Source of the DNA: Enterococcus canintestini
GTDB taxonomy: Bacteria; Bacillota; Bacilli; Lactobacillales; Enterococcaceae
NCBI RefSeq assembly: GCF_001885735.1
Contig: NZ_JXKG01000003.1
Span: forward strand, 97,865-161,864
Length of the DNA stretch: 64,000 bases
Direction: 5' to 3'
In this document: positions 8,126 through 17,087 of the stretch, in pieces
How positions within the stretch are numbered: the first letter of the stretch is position 1
Layout: every line of letters begins with the position of its first letter
Translations under genes and position numbers: made by a program
Notes under the pieces: model-generated
Database searches by the model: none
Told to the model about the DNA's origin: nothing
What the model saw: the letters and a program-made list of their open reading frames with translations, nothing else

Positions 8126-9796
8126 ATGGAAAATAATCTTATTCTAGAAGAACATGTTTTTGACTCAGGAGAACTTTCACAAATATCTACTGCTTATATT
8201 AATCAATATCCTATTGTCTACATATTGTTTAATAGAAATAAAAAGAAACGATCATTAGCGTATATTGGTCAAACTGTACAGATGAATAAACGTATGAAAC
8301 AACATCTACAAGATTCCAAAAGAAAAGATATTAAACAAGTACTGCTCATAGGTCATAAAAAATTTAATCAATCTGCTACCTATAATATTGAGACTAACTT
8401 AATTAATCATTTTATTGGCGATGAACAATTCCAACTACAAAATGTAAGTCAAACCCGTCAAGTACAGACACATCAATACTACCAAAAAGATTTTTATGAC
8501 GAAGTAATTTTCAAGGAGCTCTGGAGTGAGCTACAAAAACGAAATTTAGCAACTCACTCTCTTGATACAATTCGAAATAAAGATATTTATAAATTATCTC
8601 CTTTTAAAGAACTGACACCTGATCAACTGGAAATTAAACTAACTATTTTAGACTATTGTAAAAAAAATATTAATAGCGCTTCTAGTAAAAATAGTAAAAA
8701 AGTTTTCTTAATTAAAGGAGAAGCCGGTACAGGAAAAAGCGTAGTAGTCGCTTCACTATATAATACCTTGCAAGATTATTCTAAAAGTAACTCTAACTTA
8801 AAGAATACAGATAATTATCTTTTAGTGAATCATTCCGAAATGATAAAGACATATAAATCTATAGCTGAAAGCTTACCTAATCTAAAAAAGAATCATATAC
8901 TCAAACCAACTTCTTTTATAAATAAAGTTGATAAAAATAATTTACATCCAGATATCGTTATCGTTGACGAAGCACATCTACTCTTATCTAAAAAAGATGC
9001 TTACAATAATTTTAATTTTGACAACCAACTTGAAGAGATTATTAAGCGTGCTAAGATTACAATTTGTATCTTTGATCCTAATCAAGTTTTAAAACTTAAG
9101 AGTTACTGGGATTCAGTTGGGTTAGAAAACTTCTTAAAAAAATATGAACCGATGTCTTTTAACTTAACTAATCAGCTCAGAATGCAGACTAGTGTAGAGA
9201 TAAGTACTTGGGTTGATAATTTTATTCATAGAAAAGTTGATCCACTTCCCCAGTCAACAGAATCTTTTAAATTATCCATCGTTGAAAATCCAGATCTACT
9301 AAAAGAGAAAATTGTACAATTAGATAAAAATTTTGGTCTATCTAGAATACTAGCTACTTTTGACTATCCGCATAAAAAAGATGGTGGAAAATATTATGTC
9401 GATCCAGATGGCATTAATATGCCCTGGAATACAACAGATTCAAGAATTACTTGGGCTGAACGACCCGAAACTATTAATGAAGTAGGTTCTATCTATACTG
9501 CTCAAGGTTTTGATTTTAATTACGTAGGCTTAATAATAGGACCATCGATTGATTATGATCCCAAGACCGAACAATTGACTGTTAATATCGAAAAGTATCA
9601 AGATACAGGTGCATTTACCGGACGTGCGGATATGTCAGATGACCTCACCAACGAAAGAAAAGAAGAAATAATTCTTAATTCATTAAATATTTTAATGAAA
9701 CGAGCAATCCATGGCTTATATATTTATCCTGTTAATCAAAATCTACGTAATAAATTACTAGATTTACAAAAAAACAAAAAATCGTCTAACAATTGA
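8126..9796 (+). CDS. GIY-YIG nuclease / DUF2075 helicase-like protein
   Basis: 556 residues. The N-terminal domain carries a GIY-YIG nuclease signature (YPIVYIL, then LAYIGQT near residues 27-50). From about residue 170 it is a DUF2075-type ATPase of superfamily 1 character: Walker A IKGEAGTGKS near 195, IVIVDEAHLL near 278 and a late helicase motif IYTAQGFDFNYVGLIIGP near 455. ATG 8126 was chosen over TTG 8123 because TGGAGA at 8111-8116 is better spaced. GIY-YIG/DUF2075 fusions occur in bacterial defence neighbourhoods, and this one sits directly after another nuclease-helicase fusion. The target is unknown. Confidence 0.85.
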   Translation: MENNLILEEHVFDSGELSQISTAYINQYPIVYILFNRNKKKRSLAYIGQTVQMNKRMKQHLQDSKRKDIKQVLLIGHKKFNQSATYNIETNLINHFIGDEQFQLQNVSQTRQVQTHQYYQKDFYDEVIFKELWSELQKRNLATHSLDTIRNKDIYKLSPFKELTPDQLEIKLTILDYCKKNINSASSKNSKKVFLIKGEAGTGKSVVVASLYNTLQDYSKSNSNLKNTDNYLLVNHSEMIKTYKSIAESLPNLKKNHILKPTSFINKVDKNNLHPDIVIVDEAHLLLSKKDAYNNFNFDNQLEEIIKRAKITICIFDPNQVLKLKSYWDSVGLENFLKKYEPMSFNLTNQLRMQTSVEISTWVDNFIHRKVDPLPQSTESFKLSIVENPDLLKEKIVQLDKNFGLSRILATFDYPHKKDGGKYYVDPDGINMPWNTTDSRITWAERPETINEVGSIYTAQGFDFNYVGLIIGPSIDYDPKTEQLTVNIEKYQDTGAFTGRADMSDDLTNERKEEIILNSLNILMKRAIHGLYIYPVNQNLRNKLLDLQKNKKSSNN

Positions 9797-9859
9797 TATA
9801 TAAAAGATTGGATAATAAATAAAAATCTGTAAGCAACTTTCAATCTAAATTTCATGATT

Positions 9860-9897
9860 AATAAAGATCAGGCGTCCAAAAACGCTTGATCTTTATT
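9860..9897 (+). terminator. intrinsic terminator after the GIY-YIG/DUF2075 gene
   Basis: A 16-bp stem (AATAAAGATCAGGCGT with ACGCTTGATCTTTATT, one G-T pair) and a 6-base loop. Both flanks are A/T-rich, so it could work in either direction. Confidence 0.75.
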
Positions 9898-10206
9898 AGA
9901 TGATTTTTCAAATTCTATTATCTATATAGAATTTATTTTCTAATAATTCACTAGTAAACTATCACAACACATTGCCAATTTCCTCATTACCTATAAATCC
10001 TCCACTATCACCTCAAAAACATCGTTATTTAAACTAAAAATCGCATGAACTTGTTATCGCTATCATTTTTTAAAAAAGATAAAATAATTTTTGAGGATAC
10101 TTCTAATTTTTTTCATATAAGGTATAATAAATACTTGTGAGAATTACATATTGAGATAACTTTGATTTAATTAATCAAATTATTCATCACTTTTGGAGGG
10201 GTTCAT
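9898..10206. other. non-coding gap with a -10 box
   Basis: AT-rich sequence without a gene. A TATAAT at 10123-10128 and GGAGGGG at 10193-10199 lead into the GTG at 10207. No clear -35 box was found. Confidence 0.5.
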
Positions 10207-10332
10207 GTGATTTATTTATTAATCATTGGCTTGTTTTTTTATTGGGCCTTGCAATACTTACTGACGAAAAAAGTCCTTTCTCGTAAAAAAACAAATTGGA
10301 AAGTAATAACTTTTTTTAGCTTTTTTTACTGA
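10207..10332 (+). pseudogene. N-terminal fragment of the glycerophosphotransferase, split by frameshift
   Basis: A GTG at 10207, 7 bases after GGAGGGG, opens a frame with one transmembrane helix (VIYLLIIGLFFYWALQYLL) that runs into TGA at 10330-10332. Adding one T to the seven-T tract at 10321-10327 joins it without a gap to the frame of the following gene (ITFFSFFLLIAAMYFLNK). The true gene therefore starts here. The break is a one-base deletion, a phase-variable state or an assembly error. Confidence 0.7.
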
Positions 10333-10340
10333 TAGCAGCA

Positions 10341-12095
10341 ATGTATTTTCTAAATAAATTTCATATGCTCTCTGATTTCAAATCATTACTTGCTTTTCCT
10401 GATTTGTTCCATTTTACAAAGGGGTTCTTAATTGTTGAATCGGTTATGATTGTTATTTTAGGCTTATCTATATCGCTGTCTGACAACCGTAAACATTTAG
10501 ATAAAACGCCAACAACTAGGACTAAAAGATTTAATCGCAGCTCCATCGGGACACGAGTTTCACTTTTAATCGTTTCTCTTTTTACTACCCTATCATTACT
10601 TTTTTACTTTTCATGTAATTGGGTGATGGAACGTTTTGGAAATATCAAAATCGATCAAATTATTTATACTATTAGCCAGCCTCTAGAAGGAACAGATGAA
10701 AGTCAAATTACTAGCTATCTCTTTGGCCCACTTACCTCAGCATTGTTTTTTGGTATGCTGATTACCTTAATTTTTCTTGTGGCAATGCGTTTATTTGAAA
10801 ATTTCGCTCAAAACAAACATTTGCATCTTCCGCTTGTAATGCAAGCACTGCTACTTTTTGTCATTTCTGCTGGTGTTTTAAGCGCTGGTGTCTTCAGCGG
10901 TGTATCTAAAATTGGTTATGCCGATGTCAAAGCTTATTTCATTGATAAAAGTAAAATTTACGAAGAAGATTACGTTGATCCAAAAACTGCCAAACTAACC
11001 TTTCCTGAAAAAAAGCGCAATTTAATTTATATTTTCGCTGAGTCTCTAGAGTCTAGCTACATGTCTAAAGATAAAGGTGGCAGTCAAAAAGAAAACTTAT
11101 TGCCCCAATTAACTAATCTACTAGACCAAGGGGATATTAACTTTTCAAATTCAGACTTGTACGGAGGTGCCGTTGCCACACCTGCAACTGGGTTTACTGT
11201 TGGTGGTCTGGTGGCTCAAACAGCAGGCGTACCAGTAAAAACGAGCTTGGAAAATAAAGCCGTCCCTTATCAAGGAAATGATGCGAATCGCTTTGGGAAC
11301 ACGGTTGAACAATTTTTGCCTGGCGCTTATTCTCTTGGCGACATACTCCAATCAGAAGGCTACAATCAAACATTTATGTTAGGTTCTGATGTTTCTTTTG
11401 CGGGGCGAGATAAATACTTTTCTCAGCATGGAAATTACAACATAGTTGATTATAATTCGGCTAAAGAGTTTAATTGGATTCCACAAGATTACAAAGTCTG
11501 GTGGGGATATGAAGATGAAAAACTTTTAGAACATGCCAAAGAAGTTACGACCGATCTGGCTGCCCAAAATGCGCCATTTAATTTTACTTTATTGACTGCT
11601 GACACTCATTTTGAAGATGGTCTAATGACCGACAAAACACCAAAAATTTTCGATGATAAATATAGTAACGTTATTCATTATTCTGATGAATTGATCACAC
11701 GCTTTATTCAATGGGCCAAAGAGCAACCTTTTTATGAAAATACAACAATTATAGTCGCAGGCGATCACTTAACAATGGATAAAGACTTCTTCAATTCAAC
11801 GCCAGACAGTTATGTCCGGACTGTTTTCAACCTTTTTGATAATTCTGCAATAAAAACGCAAAATACAAAAAATCGAAAATTCAATACAATGGATCTTTTC
11901 CCAACAACCCTAGCAAGTCTAGGTGTTAAAATTGAAGGAGATCGTTTAGGTTTAGGGACGAATTTGTTTTCAGACACACCAACTCTTATGGAAAAACTAG
12001 GCATTGAACAATTCAATCTTGAAGTTAGCAAACGCTCTTCTTATTACGATGATAAGATTAAAGTAGAAAAAATTGTGCAAGAAACTCCACAGTAA
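10341..12095 (+). CDS. LTA synthase/MdoB-family phosphoglycerol transferase
   Basis: 584 residues in this frame, with about four further membrane helices followed from about residue 225 by an extracellular alkaline-phosphatase-superfamily domain. LIYIFAESLESSYM resembles the first metal site. ATGFTVGGLVAQTAGVP holds the likely nucleophile Thr and is closer to MdoB/OpgB and streptococcal GacH than to LtaS. ADTHFEDG and IVAGDHL would supply metal ligands. The enzyme would move glycerol phosphate from phosphatidylglycerol to a surface glycan or teichoic acid. ATG 10341 has no ribosome binding site; the real start is probably GTG 10207, lost through a frameshift. As it stands, the first helix is missing. 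Confidence 0.8.
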   Translation: MYFLNKFHMLSDFKSLLAFPDLFHFTKGFLIVESVMIVILGLSISLSDNRKHLDKTPTTRTKRFNRSSIGTRVSLLIVSLFTTLSLLFYFSCNWVMERFGNIKIDQIIYTISQPLEGTDESQITSYLFGPLTSALFFGMLITLIFLVAMRLFENFAQNKHLHLPLVMQALLLFVISAGVLSAGVFSGVSKIGYADVKAYFIDKSKIYEEDYVDPKTAKLTFPEKKRNLIYIFAESLESSYMSKDKGGSQKENLLPQLTNLLDQGDINFSNSDLYGGAVATPATGFTVGGLVAQTAGVPVKTSLENKAVPYQGNDANRFGNTVEQFLPGAYSLGDILQSEGYNQTFMLGSDVSFAGRDKYFSQHGNYNIVDYNSAKEFNWIPQDYKVWWGYEDEKLLEHAKEVTTDLAAQNAPFNFTLLTADTHFEDGLMTDKTPKIFDDKYSNVIHYSDELITRFIQWAKEQPFYENTTIIVAGDHLTMDKDFFNSTPDSYVRTVFNLFDNSAIKTQNTKNRKFNTMDLFPTTLASLGVKIEGDRLGLGTNLFSDTPTLMEKLGIEQFNLEVSKRSSYYDDKIKVEKIVQETPQ

Positions 12096-12140
12096 CGAAT
12101 ACTTTAGTTGCAAATTTCTTATCCGATCATAAAATTAATA

Positions 12141-12205
12141 AAAAGCCAGCTTAAAGCCAAATAAATTAGTTATAAACTACTTATTTGAACTTTAAGTTGG
12201 CTTTT
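12141..12205. terminator. bidirectional terminator
   Basis: AAAAGCCAGCTTAAAG (12141-12156) pairs with CTTTAAGTTGGCTTTT (12190-12205) with one G-T pair, and T-rich sequence follows. It lies between convergent genes. Confidence 0.75.
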
Positions 12206-12263
12206 CTTTTTAGTAGAAAACTCACTTAGCTCTTAATAATCCACTTTCCTAACAATTACCTTA

Positions 12264-12680
12264 CTACGCTTCACTCAATACCTTTTTCACTGCTAAAAGT
12301 AGCATAAATAACGCTACTGCCACGGTGATGTGCGATAAGCCTGCAATACCAGAAATCATACCATTCATCCCCCGGCTTAAATTTGTGCCCAAGACTTGAA
12401 ATACACCGCGAACAGTCATCATAATAACCATTAAAGGCAAGCCGATATTGTATAAAAGGTAAAACCGACGATACAACTTATTTTCTGCCAAATTGCTGAT
12501 TTTAAATAAGACTGCCACCAATAAAAAGACGCCAACTCCTAATGCTAAAAGATGTGTATGGATTACACCTAATGTGGACGTTGCGGTAAAATCATTGAAT
12601 TTTGTGAACTCCCGATAAAAAACGCCCCCCACCATGGCTAAAATAAAATAGATTATGGCTGTATTCATTACTTTTTTCAT
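12264..12680 (-). CDS. DUF2871-like membrane protein
   Basis: 138 residues from ATG 12680, behind GAAAGGAAAG, with four hydrophobic segments. The sequence from MKKVMNTAIIYFILAMVGGV through the conserved IHTHLLALG region matches what I remember of DUF2871, a small membrane family of unknown function in Firmicutes. An upstream in-frame extension to 12728 exists but would overlap the neighbouring gene and has no site for ribosomes. It is the last gene of a TetR-linked set, 4 bases after the gene at 12685. Confidence 0.7.
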   Translation of the reverse strand: MKKVMNTAIIYFILAMVGGVFYREFTKFNDFTATSTLGVIHTHLLALGVGVFLLVAVLFKISNLAENKLYRRFYLLYNIGLPLMVIMMTVRGVFQVLGTNLSRGMNGMISGIAGLSHITVAVALFMLLLAVKKVLSEA

Positions 12681-12684
12681 TTTT

Positions 12685-13104
12685 TCACTTTCCTTTCTCT
12701 TTGATTGCTTTGAAAAAATTAATACCAAACAAAATACCAGCTAAAAATAAGGCTGCTCCTAATCCTGTATAAAAAAAGGCGATAAAACGATCTGGTAATA
12801 AATTAAAAGCGCGAATGGTCACACCACCAATAATCATCACCGCCATAATAATAAAGGATTTCACATCAAAAAATTTTAAGAAAAATTGTCTTTCTTCTTT
12901 ATAATTCACAATCCGTGATGTATGCTTTGCAGCTAATTTAGAAAAAATCAGTAACCAAAAGACCAAAAATACCACCAAGGATAAAAATCCATTTAAAATG
13001 GTGACATAACCAGGATAAGTTTCAAGTCCAATTTTCAAAACATTAAAACCTGCTATCAGCCAGACTATGCTTGCTAATAATAATAAATAAAATTTTTTTA
13101 CCAT
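12685..13104 (-). CDS. small four-helix membrane protein, unknown
   Basis: 139 residues with four predicted membrane helices and a basic loop in the middle (KLAAKHTSRIVNYKEERQFF). I do not recognise the family. The start has an AAGGAG-type site, and a perfect palindrome at 13125-13145 lies just upstream. It is co-transcribed with the DUF2871-like gene and sits downstream of a TetR gene on the same strand. By context the pair may protect the membrane or handle a toxic compound under control of that regulator (inference). Confidence 0.6.
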   Translation of the reverse strand: MVKKFYLLLLASIVWLIAGFNVLKIGLETYPGYVTILNGFLSLVVFLVFWLLIFSKLAAKHTSRIVNYKEERQFFLKFFDVKSFIIMAVMIIGGVTIRAFNLLPDRFIAFFYTGLGAALFLAGILFGINFFKAIKEKGK

Positions 13105-13124
13105 TTGTAAGGACTCCTTTGTCT

Positions 13125-13145
13125 AAAATGAACACGGTTCATTTT
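13125..13145. promoter_or_regulatory. TetR operator 1
   Basis: A perfect 9-3-9 palindrome, AAAATGAAC then ACG then GTTCATTTT, just ahead of the gene at 13104. The core TGAAC-N3-GTTCA recurs at 13783-13795 in front of the tetR gene. Confidence 0.65.
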
Positions 13146-13191
13146 ATTTTATAAAAAAGACACTTTGACCTACTCCAAATTTTCAACGTGG

Positions 13192-13746
13192 CTAGTAAAG
13201 TGAATTTTTTACCAATTGGACAATTCCCGCCGTCTTTTCTTCATGGGTTATGCCATATAAAAACAACTCAAAAATATAGTCGACATATTTTTCTACAGTT
13301 AACTCTTCATTGAATAAATTGGGACGAATTTTTTGATCCTTAACTAATGTTTGGCGCAGACTTTCCTTAATATGTTGCCAATAGTGATCCATCATTTTTT
13401 GTCCCATAATTTTATCGTCAAATGCTAAGACCAACGCATGACTGGTGAAAAAATGCGGATAATGTTTTTTTCCAATTGCGACACTTTGAAAAAGTGCCTC
13501 TAAACATGCAACAAAATCATCGAAGTCATACGATTCTTCTGAGAAATGAAAAATTTCTGACCAGATATTACCAATCGTCGCTGCCAATAATTGCCCTTTG
13601 GTGGGAAAATAATTATAAACTGCCCCAACAGAAATGTGACTGCGTTTAGCTACTTCGCGAATGCTTACAGCTTCAATACCTTTCTCCGCCACAATTTCTT
13701 TACAACAAGCAATGAGCTCCGCTCTTGAACTAACGGTATTATTCAA
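13192..13746 (-). CDS. TetR/AcrR-family regulator
   Basis: 184 residues. The N-terminal helix-turn-helix is typical (SIREVAKRSHISVGAVYNYF, residues about 24-44) and the C-terminal ligand-binding part is variable. The likely start is a TTG at 13746 behind a G-rich site (AAGGGGGGAAG); no ATG lies nearby. Matching TGAAC-N3-GTTCA palindromes stand in front of this gene and of the membrane-protein pair, so it probably represses itself and them until an inducer binds. The ligand is unknown. Confidence 0.85.
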   Translation of the reverse strand: MNNTVSSRAELIACCKEIVAEKGIEAVSIREVAKRSHISVGAVYNYFPTKGQLLAATIGNIWSEIFHFSEESYDFDDFVACLEALFQSVAIGKKHYPHFFTSHALVLAFDDKIMGQKMMDHYWQHIKESLRQTLVKDQKIRPNLFNEELTVEKYVDYIFELFLYGITHEEKTAGIVQLVKNSLY

Positions 13747-13782
13747 ACTTTCTTCCCCCCTTTAAATTTTTATACGCCAACA

Positions 13783-13795
13783 TGAACAGTGTTCA
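13783..13795. promoter_or_regulatory. TetR operator 2
   Basis: TGAACAGTGTTCA, a palindrome with the same half-sites as the one at 13129-13141, located 37 bases upstream of the tetR start. Confidence 0.6.
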
Positions 13796-13844
13796 CTTTA
13801 GATTTTACGTGATAATTTCGTTGTCGTCAAATAACTGGGGATTT

Positions 13845-14200
13845 AGAAAAGCAAAAGACAGCGGGTAGCTCTTTGGAAAAATCTCAGAAATTCGCTTTCT
13901 GGTGCTCTTGACCAGAAACTAATTTTTGAATTTTTCCCGAAGAGTTGCTGTCTGTGCTGGATCATAAGAAAAGCAAAATGAACTCGTTCAGCTCACTAGC
14001 AATAAGATGGAATGATACGAAATTGCTCCTCAAATTTCTTCAAATTTCAGCTTATTACCGTAGAGAGTTCGTTTGTGTGCTGGATCATAAGAAAAGCAAA
14101 ATGAACTCGCACAACTCTCAAGCAATAAGACGAAATCTTGTTAAATTGTTTCTCAATTTCGCAAGATTTTACCTTATTGCCGTAGAGAGCTCGCCCCGAT
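13845..14200. repeat. hairpin-rich intergenic repeat array, copy 1
   Basis: Three units, each opening with AGAAAAGC. Unit A (13845-13953) folds into a long imperfect stem, AGACAGC near 13856 with GCTGTCT at 13947-13953, with an inner perfect stem TTTCTGGT/ACCAGAAA. Units B1 (13954-14076) and B2 (from 14077) repeat with a 123-bp period starting at GTGCTGGATCATAAG, and each pairs its ends through CAATAAGA and CTTATT(A/G)CCG. Unit A and one B unit recur at 17088-17360. The short reading frame that crosses it is not a gene. Confidence 0.75.
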
Positions 14201-14263
14201 CTTTAGCACTAAAGTATGCTATTTGAATTTTATCTTTTGTAAAAATCACACAAGGACTTTATA

Positions 14264-14346
14264 TAAAAAAATCACTGCAAAAAATTATACTGCGAAGCTT
14301 TCTTTTTGAGAAAACTTTTTTCGTACAATTTTTTACTGTGATTTTT
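14264..14346. terminator. long imperfect stem after the dus gene
   Basis: AAAAAATCACTGCAAAAAATT pairs with AATTTTTTACTGTGATTTTT across a short loop, about 28 bp with mismatches. It lies 32 bases past the dus stop and T-runs sit on both sides. Confidence 0.55.
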
Positions 14347-14377
14347 CGTAATCATTCACTTACTTAACAACACTGCA

Positions 14378-15346
14378 CTAGTTGAAGTGTTCTTGTTCAA
14401 ATGCAGTTAAAATTTCTCTGACTTCTGTTATGGACTTAGTTTCCATTAAACGAATTCGCAAGTCATTAGCGCCGGGAAAGCCTTTAATATAAATTTTGAA
14501 AAAGCGATGTAGACCGACAATTGTGCGCGGAACTTCTTTGGCATATTGTTCTTGTAAGTCCAATTGCAAACGCAATAAGCCCATTAATTCTTGGGGCGTG
14601 TGTTCTTTTGGGTTCTTTTCAAAAGCATATGGATTTTTGAAGACACCTCGTCCAATCATAATGCCATCGACACCATATTTTTCAGCTAATTCTAATCCCA
14701 TTTGACGATCCAAAATATCGCCGTTAATGGTAATCGTAGTTTGTGGGGCAATTTGATCACGCAATTTTACAATATTTGGGATCAAATCCCAATGAGCAGC
14801 AACTTTACTCATTTCTTTGCGGGTCCGCATGTGAACTGACAAATTGGCGATATCTTGTTTTAATAAATGACTAATCCACGCTTCCAATTCGTCAGGATCA
14901 GTAAAACCAATTCGTGTTTTCACACTCACTGGTAGTCCGCCACTTTTGGCTGCGGCAATTAATTCGGCCGCAACTTCTGGTCGTAAAATTAGACCACTGC
15001 CTTTGCCACGCTCCGCGACATTCGGCACAGGACAGCCCATATTAATGTCAATTCCTTTAAAACCCATTTTGGCTAAATCAATACTCATCTTATTAAAAAA
15101 TGCGGGATTATCTCCCCAAATATGAGCTACCATCGGTTGTTCGTCTTCAGTGAAAACAAGTCGTCCCCGCACGCTTTCAATCCCATCTGGATGACAAAAA
15201 CTATCAGAATTCGTAAACTCTGTAAAAAATACATCAGGAGCACCAGCTGTTTTTACGACGTGGCGAAAGGCAACGTCGGTCACATCTTCCATCGGTGCTA
15301 AAACAAAAAAGGGCTTGGGTAATTGGGCCCAGAAGTTGTTTGTCAT
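14378..15346 (-). CDS. dus: tRNA-dihydrouridine synthase
   Basis: 322 residues with a flavin-binding TIM barrel. The sequence shows [13 protein letters not shown] at the N terminus, the catalytic-cysteine motif [10 protein letters not shown] near 97-107, VSVKTRIGF near 141-149, and the [12 protein letters not shown] phosphate-binding loop. The enzyme reduces specific uridines in the D-loop of tRNA using FMN and NAD(P)H. A single gene followed by the long stem at 14264-14346, with GGAGGAAAGGAAATG at the start. Which Dus subfamily it belongs to cannot be settled by eye. Confidence 0.92.
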   Translation of the reverse strand: MTNNFWAQLPKPFFVLAPMEDVTDVAFRHVVKTAGAPDVFFTEFTNSDSFCHPDGIESVRGRLVFTEDEQPMVAHIWGDNPAFFNKMSIDLAKMGFKGIDINMGCPVPNVAERGKGSGLILRPEVAAELIAAAKSGGLPVSVKTRIGFTDPDELEAWISHLLKQDIANLSVHMRTRKEMSKVAAHWDLIPNIVKLRDQIAPQTTITINGDILDRQMGLELAEKYGVDGIMIGRGVFKNPYAFEKNPKEHTPQELMGLLRLQLDLQEQYAKEVPRTIVGLHRFFKIYIKGFPGANDLRIRLMETKSITEVREILTAFEQEHFN

Positions 15347-15503
15347 TTCCTTTCCTCCTGTTACTACAAAATCCCTACAATTTTCAAAACAACGTTATTA
15401 TACTAGGGAACAACAGAAGAAGCAAAAATCTGGGATTGCCTTAACGAAAGATCAAAACAGTTGTAGCTGTAAAATTTTCCAGTGAAAACTTTAGCTTTTT
15501 TAT

Positions 15504-16220
15504 TTATTGCACTTTGTAATAGACATATTGAGCTGGAACAGAGGTCGCTGTATTTTGCGTGCCGATTGCTACAATACGTTCTTGTGTACTGTCTGCTCCT
15601 TGAATTTCGCCGGGTACATTTTTAGGTAAAAAGGAAATATAAAGTGTGGCACTGGGCATTCGACTGTACAAAGAAAAGTAACCGGGATTTTCTTCTGGCT
15701 CCATTTTTTTCGTGTAAGCTGGCATCATCAACCCATAAGCATTCTCCATTATAACCGAGCCATCTGCTTCATTTTTTTCAGGAATATCTAAAAGTTGACC
15801 GGTTAAAGTTACCGAAATATTTTCTGGATAAAGTGGTGAGACGATTAACGTATCACCTGTTATATGGATACTACTACCTACACCATTAACCCAATTACCT
15901 GCAATACTTGAATAATCACCAGTACGAATTTGAGTAAGATTCATCGTTACAATAGGCGGAGCTACTTCAGAATTCACTTCTACTGGAGCTGGTTCTTCAC
16001 TTGTTTCAGTAAAAATTGCAACAGAGTCACTAGTGGTGGTACTTGACATTGCTGACTCTTTTAAACTTGAATTACTACTCACAGACGTAGCAGGACTACT
16101 GCTAGAACTTTGTACCTCACTACTAGTTGAACTATGCTGTACTTCACTTTTTTCTTCTTGGCGGCAACCAGCTAAACTTAAAATAGCTAACAGCGTAGTT
16201 CCTAGAATAATTTTTTTCAT
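15504..16220 (-). CDS. lipoprotein with Ser-rich linker and DUF6287-like domain
   Basis: 238 residues from ATG 16220, behind AAAGGAGGGAAAG. A lipoprotein signal ends in LAILSLAGC, so Cys20 would be lipidated. A long Ser/Thr-rich linker follows (about residues 28-90), then a compact C-terminal domain beginning TQIRTGDYSSIAGNWVNG, which resembles DUF6287, a domain common on enterococcal and streptococcal surface lipoproteins. Function is unknown. An upstream in-frame extension to 16304 is rejected because it would bury the signal peptide. Confidence 0.8.
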   Translation of the reverse strand: MKKIILGTTLLAILSLAGCRQEEKSEVQHSSTSSEVQSSSSSPATSVSSNSSLKESAMSSTTTSDSVAIFTETSEEPAPVEVNSEVAPPIVTMNLTQIRTGDYSSIAGNWVNGVGSSIHITGDTLIVSPLYPENISVTLTGQLLDIPEKNEADGSVIMENAYGLMMPAYTKKMEPEENPGYFSLYSRMPSATLYISFLPKNVPGEIQGADSTQERIVAIGTQNTATSVPAQYVYYKVQ

Positions 16221-16471
16221 TTTCTTTCCCTCCTTTATACTAAGACACCTACAAAAATCATTTACAGTAACTTTTACTTCAAGCAAACTGCGGCAAAAAA
16301 GCACGCTTAATCAACGAGTTTTCTAATTAAATTTTAACATTTTTATTATTTAACAGCCAATCTAAGCCTGATTTTACTCAAGGAAGATTAGTTAGCTAAA
16401 GTACAAATCCTTTTCTATTTTTTTAGAAAGGCTATACTAAAACTAAACGAAATATGAAAGGAAGTTTTGGT

Positions 16472-17074
16472 ATGGAAGCATTGATTGTTTTTGCGCATCC
16501 TCGTAAAGAAAGTTTTACTTACGCCCTTGTCAAACGCATTGAAGAAACATTAGTGAAAAAAGGCTATACTGTCACCTTGCGAGATCTTTATGAAATCGGC
16601 TTTGATCCTGTTTTAAAAGGAGAAGATGCCATTCATATTGAAGATGGTCAGTTTGTAAGAGAAGCTGCAACTTTTCCTGAAGATGTGCAAGTGGAAATGG
16701 ATTACATAAAGAAAAGTGACTTATTAATTTACGTTTTTCCAAGTTGGTGGAATGGAATGCCCGCAATTTTAAAAGGCTACGTGGATCGGGTCTTTCAACA
16801 TGGTTTTGCTTATAGCTTTACTTCAGATGAACCAAAAAAATTGTTTAGTCGCAAAAAAGCTCTCTTTTTTACTCCCACTGGTCAACCGCAAAATGAAGAT
16901 GGCAGTGATACTCCCATTGATGCGGCAATGAAAATGTTGACTTCAGGATGGATGTTTAATAGTTCTGGTACTGAAGTAATCGACCATGTCTTTTACGGAC
17001 GCGTCCCTTATTTAAGTCGCGCAGAATTGGAAAATTATCTCCACGATGCCCAAGAACGAATTGAGAACTTATAA
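16472..17074 (+). CDS. NAD(P)H-dependent oxidoreductase, flavodoxin-like fold
   Basis: 200 residues, quinone-reductase type (KefF/MdaB/YwrO group). ALIVFAHPRKESFTYAL near the N terminus would bind the flavin phosphate. VFPSWWNGMPAILKGYVDRVF is the typical conserved core, and FFTPTGQP follows. It would carry out two-electron reduction of quinones or nitro compounds with FMN or FAD. ATG 16472 is 7 bases after AAAGGAAG; the ATG at 16454 overlaps that site and is not favoured. It stands alone, followed by a repeat array. Confidence 0.88.
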   Translation: MEALIVFAHPRKESFTYALVKRIEETLVKKGYTVTLRDLYEIGFDPVLKGEDAIHIEDGQFVREAATFPEDVQVEMDYIKKSDLLIYVFPSWWNGMPAILKGYVDRVFQHGFAYSFTSDEPKKLFSRKKALFFTPTGQPQNEDGSDTPIDAAMKMLTSGWMFNSSGTEVIDHVFYGRVPYLSRAELENYLHDAQERIENL

Positions 17075-17087
17075 TTTCAATTGCCTC

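Noticed and set aside
13945-14226. 93-codon open frame inside the repeat array
   Set aside because: It runs through tandem hairpin repeats, has no ribosome site and its periodicity is that of the DNA repeats, not of a protein.
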